This document shows positions 56,512-64,000 of a DNA stretch of 64,000 nt, in pieces. This DNA comes from Flavobacteriaceae bacterium (GTDB lineage Bacteria > Bacteroidota > Bacteroidia > Flavobacteriales > Flavobacteriaceae), in NCBI GenBank assembly GCA_028280265.1, contig JANQMD010000010.1, forward strand, positions 30,458 to 94,457. Reading direction: 5' to 3'. The stretch's first letter is position 1; every line of letters begins with the position of its first letter. A model generated the notes under the pieces. It did not search any database. It was not told the origin of the DNA and worked only from the letters and a program-made list of their open reading frames with translations. The translations under genes and the position numbers were made by a program.

Positions 56512-57267
56512 CTAAAGTCGCACTTCTATATTGTTATTTTTTAATTCTCTTTTTAATTCTGGAATGGGAATTTCTCCAAAGTGAAAAACACTAGCAGCTA
56601 AAGCTGCATCAGATTTTCCTTCTTTAAACGTATCGACAAAATGTTCTACTGATCCTGCACCTCCAGAAGCAATGATTGGAATATTTACGAGATCAGATAA
56701 CTTTGCCAATGCTTCATTGGCAAATCCAGCTTTGGTCCCATCATGATCCATGGAAGTAAATAGAATTTCTCCAGCACCACGTTGTTCCACTTCTTTTGAC
56801 CATTCGAATAAATCTAAATCCGTTGGAATAGTTCCCCCTGCCAAATGAACAAACCAGTTTCCATCTATTTGCTTTGCATCAATAGCCACCACTACACACT
56901 GACTCCCAAATTTCTGCGAGAGTTCATTAATTAATTCAGGTCTTTTTATTGCCGATGAATTGATGGATATTTTATCTGCTCCGCATTTCAATAGTACGTC
57001 TACATCTTCAACAGAAGAAATCCCTCCACCAACGGTAAATGGAATATTCACCTGTTCTGCCACTTTTAAAACCATTTCTCTCATGGTTTTTCGCCCTTCT
57101 AGCGTAGCAGAAATATCTAGGAATACCAGTTCATCTGCTCCTACTTCTGCGTATTGTTTAGCTAATTCTACAGGATCACCCGCATCTCTTAGGTTCACAA
57201 AATTGACGCCTTTTACAGTACGTCCATTTTTAATATCTAAACAAGGTATGATTCTTTTTGTTAACAT
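56512..57267 (-). CDS. hisF: imidazole glycerol phosphate synthase cyclase subunit
   Basis: 251-residue TIM-barrel cyclase that joins with HisH to make IGP and AICAR. Catalytic Asp11 ([10 protein letters not shown]) and Asp130 (VVAIDAKQ), phosphate loops GGGISS (80-85) and SGGAG near 205. Length typical. Start ATG 57267 lies exactly 6 nt from a repeat element in the leader. Confidence 0.97.
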   Translation of the reverse strand: MLTKRIIPCLDIKNGRTVKGVNFVNLRDAGDPVELAKQYAEVGADELVFLDISATLEGRKTMREMVLKVAEQVNIPFTVGGGISSVEDVDVLLKCGADKISINSSAIKRPELINELSQKFGSQCVVVAIDAKQIDGNWFVHLAGGTIPTDLDLFEWSKEVEQRGAGEILFTSMDHDGTKAGFANEALAKLSDLVNIPIIASGGAGSVEHFVDTFKEGKSDAALAASVFHFGEIPIPELKRELKNNNIEVRL

Positions 57268-57273
57268 GACTTT

Positions 57274-57317
57274 GTCATTCCTGCGAACCAGCCTGCGGCA
57301 GGCGGGGGCAGGAATCT
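57274..57317. repeat. his-operon repeat element, hisA-hisF gap
   Basis: 44 nt, GTCATTCCTGCGAACCAGCC...GGCAGGAATCT. It begins 6 nt before the hisF ATG (minus strand) and contains the last two bases of the hisA TAG stop. Its plus strand is identical at 41 of 44 positions with the minus strand of the hisC-end copy (60310-60353). Confidence 0.8.
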
Positions 57318-58041
57318 ATTTTTTAATTATATATTGCTCCAATTCTTTCAAACTAATTTTATTCTCATAAATAGCTTTCCCAATGATGACTCCTTCGCAG
57401 CCTAACTCAGCGAGTTTTGGCAGTTCTTCAAATGTGGAAATACCACCCGAAGCAATCAATTTAACCTCGTGGGATTTCTTTAAAATTCTTTCATACAAAT
57501 CAAAAGAGGGTCCTTGTAACATCCCATCTTTAGAGATATCTGTACAGATCACGTAATTGATTCCTTTGGATTGATAATCCTGAATAAATGGAATAACTTC
57601 CAAATTGGATTCTTCTTGCCAACCAGAAATAGCAATCTTTTCATTGTGACAATCTGCTCCTAAAATAATCTTCACTGATCCGAATTTTGATATCCAACTT
57701 TCAAATACGGTCGGATTCTTTACCGCAATACTACCTCCAGTAATTTGATTGGCTCCAGATTCAAAAGCAATTTTTAAATCTTCATCTGATTTCAAACCAC
57801 CTCCAAAATCAATCTTTAAACTGGTTTTAGCAGCAATCTGTTCCAATACTTTATAGTTAACGATATGACTCGCTTTTGCTCCATCTAAATCTACCACATG
57901 TAAGTATTGAATTCCTGCACCCTGAAATTCTTTGGCTACTTCAACTGGATTCTCATTGTATATTTTTTTTGTGTCATAATTGCCTTTTGTCAGACGAACA
58001 CATTTTCCTTCTATAATATCTATGGCTGGTATGATTCTCAT
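57316..58041 (-). CDS. hisA: phosphoribosylformimino-5-aminoimidazole carboxamide ribotide isomerase
   Basis: 241-residue TIM-barrel isomerase of step 4. Asp8 ([15 protein letters not shown]) and Asp130 (LGADCHN) are the acid-base pair; GGGLKS at 80-85 is a phosphate loop. The TAG stop (57316-57318) lies within the terminal bases of a repeat, so the repeat may have changed the 3' end slightly. ATG 58041. The 353-nt gap to hisH holds a repeat. Confidence 0.97.
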   Translation of the reverse strand: MRIIPAIDIIEGKCVRLTKGNYDTKKIYNENPVEVAKEFQGAGIQYLHVVDLDGAKASHIVNYKVLEQIAAKTSLKIDFGGGLKSDEDLKIAFESGANQITGGSIAVKNPTVFESWISKFGSVKIILGADCHNEKIAISGWQEESNLEVIPFIQDYQSKGINYVICTDISKDGMLQGPSFDLYERILKKSHEVKLIASGGISTFEELPKLAELGCEGVIIGKAIYENKISLKELEQYIIKK

Positions 58042-58394
58042 ATTTAATTTAAAAGTATGATGTTAGAAGCTTGGAGTTATGTCTACCACAACATGAAAGC
58101 TCTTTCTTTTGAGTTTGGTTTTATTATTATGTCATTTCGAAATGAGCTTTAAAGCGATTGAGAAATCTATCATTTAGACTCCTCCTCATCCTTCACTCGG
58201 AATGACATTGTGCTATTCAGTTTTTTTATAATCTCTCTTATTTTCCTAATTAGGAAATTTGTTTCCTATAGATGGTGTTGCTCTGATCTTTTATATCTTT
58301 CTTCCTAGGTCAAACTTTCACCATCAACATATCTTTTTACTCTAATCCATTTGTAAGAATTGAGAAATTCGTTTTTTAGCCTTGATTCATTCTT
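58042..58394. other. 353-nt gap between hisH and hisA
   Basis: Contains the GTCATT repeat at 58131 and otherwise AT-rich sequence without genes. Largest gap in the operon, so translation of hisA may depend on its own leader or promoter; none was recognised. Confidence 0.5.
58131..58206. repeat. his-operon repeat element, hisH-hisA gap
   Basis: GTCATTTCGAAATGAGC...CACTCGGAATGAC, with GAGAAATCT and an AT-rich middle. Confidence 0.75.
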
Positions 58395-58976
58395 TTATAG
58401 GTTTAAAAAATTCTGTAAAATTTTCTCCCCAGATTTTCCACTCTTTTCAGGGTGAAACTGTACTCCATAGAAATTATCTTTCTGAAGTGCAGAAGCATAT
58501 TCCAATTCGTAATCCGTTTTTGCTATGGATTCTGAAGAGTTTTTAGCATAATAACTGTGTACCAAATACATGTAATCATTTTCCTTAATCCCATCAAATA
58601 AAGGCGATTTAAGGCTAGAAATCGCATTCCAACCCATCTGCGGAACTTTTACCGTATTGGAAAATCGTTTCACATCTACATCAAAAATCCCCAAACCTTC
58701 AGTATCTCCTTCTTCTGTTGAATTGCACATCAATTGCATTCCTAAACAAATTCCCAAAACAGGCTGATTTAATTGAGGAATTAGTTCATCTAAGCCCGAT
58801 TCTTTCAGTTTTTTCATAGCGGAGCTTGCTTCTCCAACGCCTGGAAAGATAACTTTATCTGCTTTTTTAATTTCTTCTGGATTATCAGATAAAATAGCTT
58901 CAATTCCCAACCGCTTGAATGCAAATTGAATACTCTTTATATTTCCTGCTCCGTAGTCTATAATTACTAGTTTCAT
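58395..58976 (-). CDS. hisH: imidazole glycerol phosphate synthase glutamine amidotransferase subunit
   Basis: 193-residue class I glutamine amidotransferase. Nucleophile Cys77 (VLGICLGMQLM), His and Glu in GVQFHPEKSGKSG near 175. It provides ammonia to HisF. ATG 58976 (MKLVIIDYGAGNIKS). Typical length. Repeat element begins 46 nt before its start. Confidence 0.97.
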   Translation of the reverse strand: MKLVIIDYGAGNIKSIQFAFKRLGIEAILSDNPEEIKKADKVIFPGVGEASSAMKKLKESGLDELIPQLNQPVLGICLGMQLMCNSTEEGDTEGLGIFDVDVKRFSNTVKVPQMGWNAISSLKSPLFDGIKENDYMYLVHSYYAKNSSESIAKTDYELEYASALQKDNFYGVQFHPEKSGKSGEKILQNFLNL

Positions 58977-59022
58977 TTTATTTTGCCACTATCGTGAAAA
59001 TGATTGTTTATTTATTTGGTTT

Positions 59023-59112
59023 GTCATTTCGAATCTTTCGTGATCGCTCAAAACAGGCTAAATGTGAGAAATCTAATAGAGGTTTCTCGTCACTTCGTTC
59101 TGTTGGAATGAC
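59023..59112. repeat. his-operon repeat element, hisB-hisH gap
   Basis: GTCATTTCGAATCTTTCG...TCTGTTGGAATGAC with inner GAGAAATCT / GGTTTCTC arms. Confidence 0.75.
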
Positions 59113-59114
59113 AT

Positions 59115-60254
59115 TTACAATAGGCCTTTAGTACTTGGTAAAATCATCTTTTCTACATCTCTTTTTACAGCCATTTTAATCGCCTTAGCAAAGGCCTTAA
59201 AAATTGCCTCTATTTTGTGGTGCTCATTCGTTCCTTCTGCTTTGATGTTTAAATTGCACCTGGCACCATCAGTAAACGATTTAAAGAAATGAAAGAACAT
59301 TTCTGTAGGCATTTTTCCAACCATTTCACGTTTAAAATTAGCTTCCCAAACCAACCAGTTTCGTCCACCAAAATCAATAGCAGCCTGTGCAAAACAATCA
59401 TCCATTGGCAAGCAAAAACCATAACGCTCTATTCCTAATTTATTTCCAAGAGTTTGAGCAAACACTTCTCCTAAAGCAATGGCTGTATCTTCTATGGTGT
59501 GATGTTCATCAACTTCTAAATCACCATCTACCTTGATATCTAAATCCAACTGTCCATGGCGTGCAATTTGATCTAGCATGTGATCAAAAAAAGCAATCCC
59601 TGTAGCAATATCGCTTTCTCCAGTCCCATCTAAATTTAGATCAATTTTTATTTTGGTTTCATTTGTATTTCTTTCAATACTTCCTGTTCTATCCTGTACT
59701 TTTAAAAATTCATAGATCACTGACCAATCATTACTTTCTAAAGCAATATAGTCCTGTAACTTAGGCCTATCCATTGTCAACTCTTCATCTCCTGCTGTGC
59801 TGTTATCGTTGATGAAAATACCTTGAGCTCCTAAATTTTTTGCTAGCTCAATATCCGTCATACGGTCACCGATCACAAAAGAATTTTCAAGATCATATTC
59901 TTCAGAAAAATAATGTGTTAACAATCCTGTTCTCGGCTTTCTGGTAGGTGCATTGTCCTTAGCAAAAGTTCGATCAATAATTTGTTCCTTAAAGACAATC
60001 CCTTCTTGTTCAAAGGTTTTGACTAAAAAATTATGAACAGGCCAGAAAGTTTCTTCAGGAAAACTATCTGTTCCTAAACCATCTTGATTGGTCACCATTA
60101 CCAACTCGTAATCCAACTCTTTAGCTATCTTCCCCAAATACTGAAATACTTTTGGGTAAAATTCTAACTTTTCAAAACTATCTAATTGATAATCTATCGG
60201 TGGCTCTATGGCCAAGGTACCATCTCTGTCTATAAATAATACTTTCTTACTCAT
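59115..60254 (-). CDS. hisB: bifunctional histidinol-phosphatase / imidazoleglycerol-phosphate dehydratase
   Basis: 379-residue enzyme with an N-terminal HAD phosphatase (Asp9 and Asp11 in [13 protein letters not shown], residues about 1-165) and a C-terminal dehydratase (about 185-379) with metal-binding [13 protein letters not shown] near 250 and [12 protein letters not shown] near 345. This fused form is common in Bacteroidota and Enterobacteria. ATG 60254 lies exactly 6 nt from a repeat element. Confidence 0.97.
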   Translation of the reverse strand: MSKKVLFIDRDGTLAIEPPIDYQLDSFEKLEFYPKVFQYLGKIAKELDYELVMVTNQDGLGTDSFPEETFWPVHNFLVKTFEQEGIVFKEQIIDRTFAKDNAPTRKPRTGLLTHYFSEEYDLENSFVIGDRMTDIELAKNLGAQGIFINDNSTAGDEELTMDRPKLQDYIALESNDWSVIYEFLKVQDRTGSIERNTNETKIKIDLNLDGTGESDIATGIAFFDHMLDQIARHGQLDLDIKVDGDLEVDEHHTIEDTAIALGEVFAQTLGNKLGIERYGFCLPMDDCFAQAAIDFGGRNWLVWEANFKREMVGKMPTEMFFHFFKSFTDGARCNLNIKAEGTNEHHKIEAIFKAFAKAIKMAVKRDVEKMILPSTKGLL

Positions 60255-60260
60255 AAGTCT

Positions 60261-60353
60261 GTCATTCCTGCTTTCGCAGGAATCTTATTATTTTAGTTTT
60301 TATCTCCTGAGATTCCTACTCCTGCCTGCCGCAGGCTGGTTCGCAGGAATGAC
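60261..60353. repeat. his-operon repeat element overlapping the hisC 3' end
   Basis: GTCATTCCTGCTTTCGCAGG...GTTCGCAGGAATGAC. Right part 60300-60353 codes for the hisC C-terminus; left part fills the hisC-hisB gap. Confidence 0.85.
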
Positions 60354-61403
60354 AAGTGAATTCAATTCTTTTAATACTTTAATTAATTCTTTGTTTTCCT
60401 CTTTTGTCCCTATTGTAAATCGTAAACAATTTTCACACAAAATTTGATTACTCCTATTCCGAACCACAATCCCCTTCTCTATCAATTGATTGTAGCGTAA
60501 GTTCGCATCATCTACTTTCACCAAAAGAAAATTTGCATCAGATTCGAATACTTTTTCCACATATTCAACTTCTAACAAATCATTCGAAAGTTGATTTCTT
60601 TCCAAAAGAATCTCACGAACTTCTTCCTTCGTTTCTTCACTATTACGCAACGCTTCTAATGCCGCTTTTTGTGTTAACTCATTAACATTATAAGGGGGCT
60701 TAATTTTGTTTAAAACGATGATGATTTCTTCGGATGCATAACAAACTCCCAAGCGAATTCCTGCTAAACCATAGGCTTTAGATAGCGTTTGTGTAACAAT
60801 TAGATTTGGAAATTCATTCAATCGGCTTAACCAACTTTCTTGAGTTGAAAAATCTATATAAGCTTCATCTATCACGACAATACCTTCAAATTTTTGAAGT
60901 AATTTCTCTACTTTCTCAGCATCAAAACTATTGGCTGTTGGGTTGTTGGGAGAACATAAGAACAAAATCTTAGTACATTCATTCTGAACATTCAGAATTT
61001 CTTCCACATGAGGCTGAAAATCACTTACCAAAGGAACGTTAATCAATTGTACATCGTTTGTGCTTGATAGAACCTTATACATTCCATAAGTTGGTGGCAG
61101 GGCAATAACAGCATCCGTTTTAGGTTCGCAGAAAACTCTGAAAATCAAATCTAATACTTCATCACTTCCATTTCCTAGCAAAATTTGCTCTTTTTGAACA
61201 CCTTTTAGCTTTGACAATTCTTCTTTGACTAAATTTTGTTGAGGGTCTGGATAGCGATTCAGCCCCGTATCAAATGGGTTTTCGTTAGCATCAATAAAAA
61301 TCATATCAGAGCTTGCCTCTTTAAATTCGTCTCTTGCAGAAGAATAAGGTTCTAAAAACTTAATGTTCTCTCTGATTATATTTTGTAAGTTAAATTTTCC
61401 CAT
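60300..61403 (-). CDS. hisC: histidinol-phosphate aminotransferase with repeat-encoded C-terminus
   Basis: 367-residue PLP aminotransferase of step 7. ATG 61403 (MGKFNLQNIIRENIKFLEPY) is preferred to the GTG at 61418, which lies in a repeat. PLP Lys is in TQTLSKAYGLAGIRLG; FIDANENPFDTGLNRYPDP near 42-60 and the FTIGTKEENKEL region near 332 are typical. The last 17 codons ([17 protein letters not shown]) are encoded by a dispersed repeat that reads GTCATTCCTGCGAACCAGCC at its start, so the normal end was probably near LKELNS. Confidence 0.95.
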   Translation of the reverse strand: MGKFNLQNIIRENIKFLEPYSSARDEFKEASSDMIFIDANENPFDTGLNRYPDPQQNLVKEELSKLKGVQKEQILLGNGSDEVLDLIFRVFCEPKTDAVIALPPTYGMYKVLSSTNDVQLINVPLVSDFQPHVEEILNVQNECTKILFLCSPNNPTANSFDAEKVEKLLQKFEGIVVIDEAYIDFSTQESWLSRLNEFPNLIVTQTLSKAYGLAGIRLGVCYASEEIIIVLNKIKPPYNVNELTQKAALEALRNSEETKEEVREILLERNQLSNDLLEVEYVEKVFESDANFLLVKVDDANLRYNQLIEKGIVVRNRSNQILCENCLRFTIGTKEENKELIKVLKELNSLVIPANQPAAGRSRNLRR

Positions 61404-61413
61404 ACTATATTTT

Positions 61414-61445
61414 GTCACATCGAGTGAATTTGATCTATTAAATTC
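61414..61445. repeat. his-operon repeat element, hisD-hisC gap (GTCACATCGAG type)
   Basis: GTCACATCGAGTGAATTTG..., matching CACATAGAGTGAATTTG at 62849 over about 30 nt. Ends 10 nt before the hisC ATG on the minus strand. Confidence 0.65.
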
Positions 61446-61550
61446 GTACCCGCCTTGTTACCTTCCTGACGGCTAGGCAGGGCAGACTGGTTGAGATATA
61501 ATTTGATTTCAATACAATTTTATTGACTTCCACAACTTCAGTCTGGCATG

Positions 61551-62834
61551 TTACTTCAATTCATTTAATCGTAAGGTCACTGCATTCTTATGCGCTTGTA
61601 AACCTTCAGCTTCAGCCATTAATTCTATGGATGGCCCTATCCTTTTCATCCCTTGTTTTGATATTTTTTGAAAAGTAATGCTCTTCATAAAGCTATCTAG
61701 ATTGACGCCTGAATATGCTTTTGTAAATCCATTCGTCGGTAGAGTATGATTTGTACCTGAGGCGTAATCTCCTGCACTTTCAGGCGTGTAATTACCAATA
61801 AATACGGAACCAGCATTTACAATTCTGTCTACAAAATAATTTTCATCTTTTGTACATACAATAAAATGCTCTGGGCCGTACTCATTAATAATACGTAATG
61901 CCTCTATATTACTCTTAACAAGAATGGATTTAGAGTTTTCGATCGCTTTTGAAGCTATTTCTTTTCTAGGTAATTTTTCTAATTGTTGATCAATTTCTAT
62001 GGAAACTTTTTCAATCAAATCATTGGATGTAGAAACTAAAATCACCTGACTATCAGTTCCGTGCTCTGCTTGACTCAATAAATCTGACGCAACAAATGCT
62101 GGGTTTGCAGTATCATCTGCAAGCACTAACAATTCACTAGGGCCTGCTGGCATGTCAATAGCAACACCGTATTTTGTTGCTAACTGCTTTGCTACCGTTA
62201 CAAATTGATTTCCAGGCCCAAATATTTTATAAACTTGTGGGATGCTCTCAGTTCCGAAGGTTAATCCAGCGATGGCTTGAATCCCTCCAACTTTAAATAT
62301 TTTTGTGACACCGCACAATTCAGCTGCATATAAAATCTCATTGGCAATTTTCCCTTCTGAGTTTGGTGGTGTACACAATACGATCTCTTTGCATCCCGCA
62401 ATTTTTGCAGGTATGGCAAGCATTAGTACTGTAGAGAACAATGGTGCTGTCCCTCCAGGAATGTACAAACCTACCTTTTGAATGGGTCGTTTTTCTTGCC
62501 AACACTCTACTCCTGCCATGGTCTCTTCAAATACCATATCTGTTTTTTGTGCTGAATGGAATTTTTCAATATTTCTTTTTGCAATTCGTAGGGCAGATTT
62601 CAACTCATCTGGGATGTTTTCCCAAGCTGATTTTAATTCCTTCCTTGAAACTTGATAAGAGTCTTGCTGAACCTTATCAAATTTAGACGTATACCTTACA
62701 ATAGCTGTATCTCCTTCTGTTTGAATATCTTCGAAAATCTGATTTACAATTGTTTCAATATCAGCAACTGTTTGAGTAGGTCTTTGTAAAATTGTTGACC
62801 AATCGCTTTCTTTTGGATACTTTATTTTTTGCAT
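61551..62834 (-). CDS. hisD: histidinol dehydrogenase
   Basis: 427-residue zinc enzyme that oxidises histidinol twice to histidine with NAD. Visible: VGLYIPGGTAPLFSTVLML near 117-135, GPGNQFVTVAKQ near 206-217, the LLSQAEHGTDSQ zinc/catalytic segment near 255 and NHTLPTNGFTKAYSG near 365. Length standard. ATG 62834 follows a repeat (62849) by about 14 nt. Confidence 0.97.
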   Translation of the reverse strand: MQKIKYPKESDWSTILQRPTQTVADIETIVNQIFEDIQTEGDTAIVRYTSKFDKVQQDSYQVSRKELKSAWENIPDELKSALRIAKRNIEKFHSAQKTDMVFEETMAGVECWQEKRPIQKVGLYIPGGTAPLFSTVLMLAIPAKIAGCKEIVLCTPPNSEGKIANEILYAAELCGVTKIFKVGGIQAIAGLTFGTESIPQVYKIFGPGNQFVTVAKQLATKYGVAIDMPAGPSELLVLADDTANPAFVASDLLSQAEHGTDSQVILVSTSNDLIEKVSIEIDQQLEKLPRKEIASKAIENSKSILVKSNIEALRIINEYGPEHFIVCTKDENYFVDRIVNAGSVFIGNYTPESAGDYASGTNHTLPTNGFTKAYSGVNLDSFMKSITFQKISKQGMKRIGPSIELMAEAEGLQAHKNAVTLRLNELK

Positions 62835-62848
62835 AATTCTTATTCTAT

Positions 62849-62880
62849 CACATAGAGTGAATTTGATTTATTAAATTAAC
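62849..62880. repeat. his-operon repeat element, hisG-hisD gap
   Basis: CACATAGAGTGAATTTGATT... a near copy of 61416-61445. No intact right arm. Confidence 0.6.
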
Positions 62881-62962
62881 TTTCGATACGATCGATCACG
62901 CTAAAGCATCATCATTCGAACCGACATTCTGTTTTGTTTTGAACTCAAAATGCACAACGGGT

Positions 62963-63820
62963 TCACATTACCATTTTTTCTATTGGACATACTAAAATTC
63001 CTTCGGCTCCTTTTTCTTTTAACTCGTCTATAATTTCCCAGAACTGATTTTTACTAATCACAGAATGTACAGAGCTCCATCCTTCCTCGGCCAGTGGCAA
63101 TACCGTTGGGCTCCTCATTCCTGGTAAAACACTAATAATTTCCTCTAACTTATCATTAGGAGCGTTTAACAACACATATTTGGAATCACGTCCTTTTAAA
63201 ACCGATTTAATACGAAATTGCAGTTTGTTGAGTATCGTTTGAGCCTCTGAAGAAATGCTAGGTGAAACTGCTAAAACTGCTTCAGACTTCATGAGCACTT
63301 CTACTTCTTTCAGGTTGTTTTTGAACAAGGTGCTTCCGGAAGATACAATATCACAAATCCCATCTGCCAAACCTATATTTGGTGCTATCTCAACAGAACC
63401 ATTAATGATGTGAATGTCTGGTAAAATTCCTTTTTCGTTTAAGAACTTTTTTACAGTATTGGGGTATGAGGTTGCTATTCTCTTCTCTCTAAAATAATCC
63501 ATTCCATTGTAGTCTTGATTTTTTGGAACGGCCAAAGAGACTTTGCACTTTGAGAAACCTAAACGTTCTACAAAGTTGATGTCTTCTCCTTTCTCTACCA
63601 ATACGTTTTCCCCAATAATTGCAATGTCTACCACCCCATCTCTTAAGTATTGTGGGATGTCGCCATTACGCAGATAAAATACTTCTAAAGGAAAATTTCT
63701 GGCGGAAGCCTTCAATTGATCTTTTCCATTATCGATGGAAATGCCACAGTCTTTAATCATTTTTAGAGAATCTTCATTGAGTCTTCCTGATTTCTGAATG
63801 GCTATTCTGAGTTTTGTCAT
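62963..63820 (-). CDS. hisG: ATP phosphoribosyltransferase, long form
   Basis: 285-residue first enzyme of the pathway (HisG_L). ATG 63820 (MTKLRIAIQKSGRLNEDS) preferred; an ORF extension to 63850 is repeat-derived. Contains the substrate segment SGRLNEDSL near 11, AIIGENVL near 70, and GICDIVSSGSTL phosphate-binding loop near 155. Residues about 215-285 form the C-terminal ACT-like domain for feedback by histidine. First gene of the his operon. Confidence 0.97.
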   Translation of the reverse strand: MTKLRIAIQKSGRLNEDSLKMIKDCGISIDNGKDQLKASARNFPLEVFYLRNGDIPQYLRDGVVDIAIIGENVLVEKGEDINFVERLGFSKCKVSLAVPKNQDYNGMDYFREKRIATSYPNTVKKFLNEKGILPDIHIINGSVEIAPNIGLADGICDIVSSGSTLFKNNLKEVEVLMKSEAVLAVSPSISSEAQTILNKLQFRIKSVLKGRDSKYVLLNAPNDKLEEIISVLPGMRSPTVLPLAEEGWSSVHSVISKNQFWEIIDELKEKGAEGILVCPIEKMVM

Positions 63821-63831
63821 GTTTTTATTTT

Positions 63832-63866
63832 GAGAACCAGTCTGCAACATGCAGGAACAGGTATCT
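63832..63866. repeat. decayed repeat in the hisG leader
   Basis: GAGAACCAGTCTGC...GGTATCT matches the 57274-57317 element at 26 of 35 positions. Confidence 0.55.
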
Positions 63867-63901
63867 TTTGTTTTTTGTTGAGACCATCAATTGAATTTTA
63901 A

Positions 63902-63928
63902 AATGAGTCGTCCTAAAATAGGTTGACC
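63902..63928. mobile_element. candidate IS3-type terminal inverted repeat
   Basis: ATGAGTCGTCCTAAAATAGG and following TTGACC resemble the TGA..CTGxCCxxAAAA..GTTGACC ends seen on IS3-family elements. The rest of an element would lie beyond the right edge, so it is unproven. Confidence 0.3.
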
Positions 63929-63959
63929 GATTAATTTATAAAATTACTACTTATAGTTG

Positions 63960-63987
63960 AATCCTTCAAAGCTAGCTTTGAAGGATT
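63960..63987. terminator. perfect 28-nt palindrome near the window end
   Basis: AATCCTTCAAAGC and its complement GCTTTGAAGGATT form a perfect palindrome followed by TTTTTTG on the plus strand. It looks like an intrinsic terminator of a plus-strand transcript, yet no plus-strand gene precedes it. Confidence 0.5.
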
Positions 63988-64000
63988 TTTTGTTTTCCAT

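Noticed and set aside
63950..64000. Possible his leader peptide MENKKSFKASFEGFNYK on the minus strand
   Set aside because: No histidine codons, and the sequence is produced by a palindrome; attenuation by ribosome stalling is not supported.

Overview
The window is AT-rich chromosomal DNA from a member of the Bacteroidota, most likely family Flavobacteriaceae. The evidence is: type IX secretion (T9SS) sorting tails on two secreted proteins, a PorX-type PglZ response regulator, a fused LpxC/FabZ enzyme, promoters of the TAnnTTTG type, weak Shine-Dalgarno signals, a bifunctional HisB, a bacillithiol-type YtxJ thioredoxin-like protein, and many SusD-free, lipoprotein-rich loci. The genus cannot be fixed from sequence alone. 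Most of the window is ordinary core genome, with a few accessory genes.

Layout. 1-4916: a 5'-truncated S41 protease, a DUF72 protein, two lipoproteins and peptidase T. 5007-8123: a large accessory protein with a Nal1-like trypsin domain and a long beta-rich C-terminal part. 8124-16432: HAD phosphatase, acyltransferase, RmuC, GlyA, fumarylacetoacetase, a DEAD/DEAH helicase that seems to start at an ATT codon, and YtxJ. 16554-24641: a one-protein hybrid two-component system facing a 1804-residue T9SS-exported adhesin with leucine-rich and beta-helix domains. 24963-31802: ClpB, a TetR regulator and thioesterase sharing a twin operator, a histidine phosphatase, a T9SS-exported subtilase and a DUF6503-like lipoprotein. 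31899-36997: smpB-ubiA-maf operon, a C-terminal transketolase half, a beta-barrel protein, an FKBP-like lipoprotein and an Hsp15-like S4 protein. 37003-38373: phosphoribosyltransferase, shikimate kinase, tRNA-Lys and tRNA-Leu. 38680-40055: two envelope proteins and a possible small RNA.

40277-52308, minus strand: prohibitin, thioesterase and VWA protein, then fabG, sucD, a second LpxD-like acyltransferase, a methyltransferase, efp, lpxA, lpxC/fabZ, lpxD and an HD hydrolase. This is mainly the lipid A pathway joined to fatty-acid enzymes and translation factor EF-P. PorX is divergent from it at 52430. 54052-55700 holds DUF2461 and DUF1853 proteins.

55806-63820, minus strand: a complete histidine operon, hisG-D-C-B-H-A-F-IE. 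Every junction in it, and the leader before hisG, carries a copy or remnant of a dispersed inverted-repeat family (GTCATT...AATGAC or related GTCACATCGAG type). Three copies lie exactly 6 nt before a start codon, and one copy has become the last 17 codons of hisC. Other copies sit at 8455, 11511, 28263 and 44527. I regard this repeat family and its effect on the his operon as the most unusual structure in the window. The right edge has a palindrome and what may be the end of an IS3-type insertion sequence.
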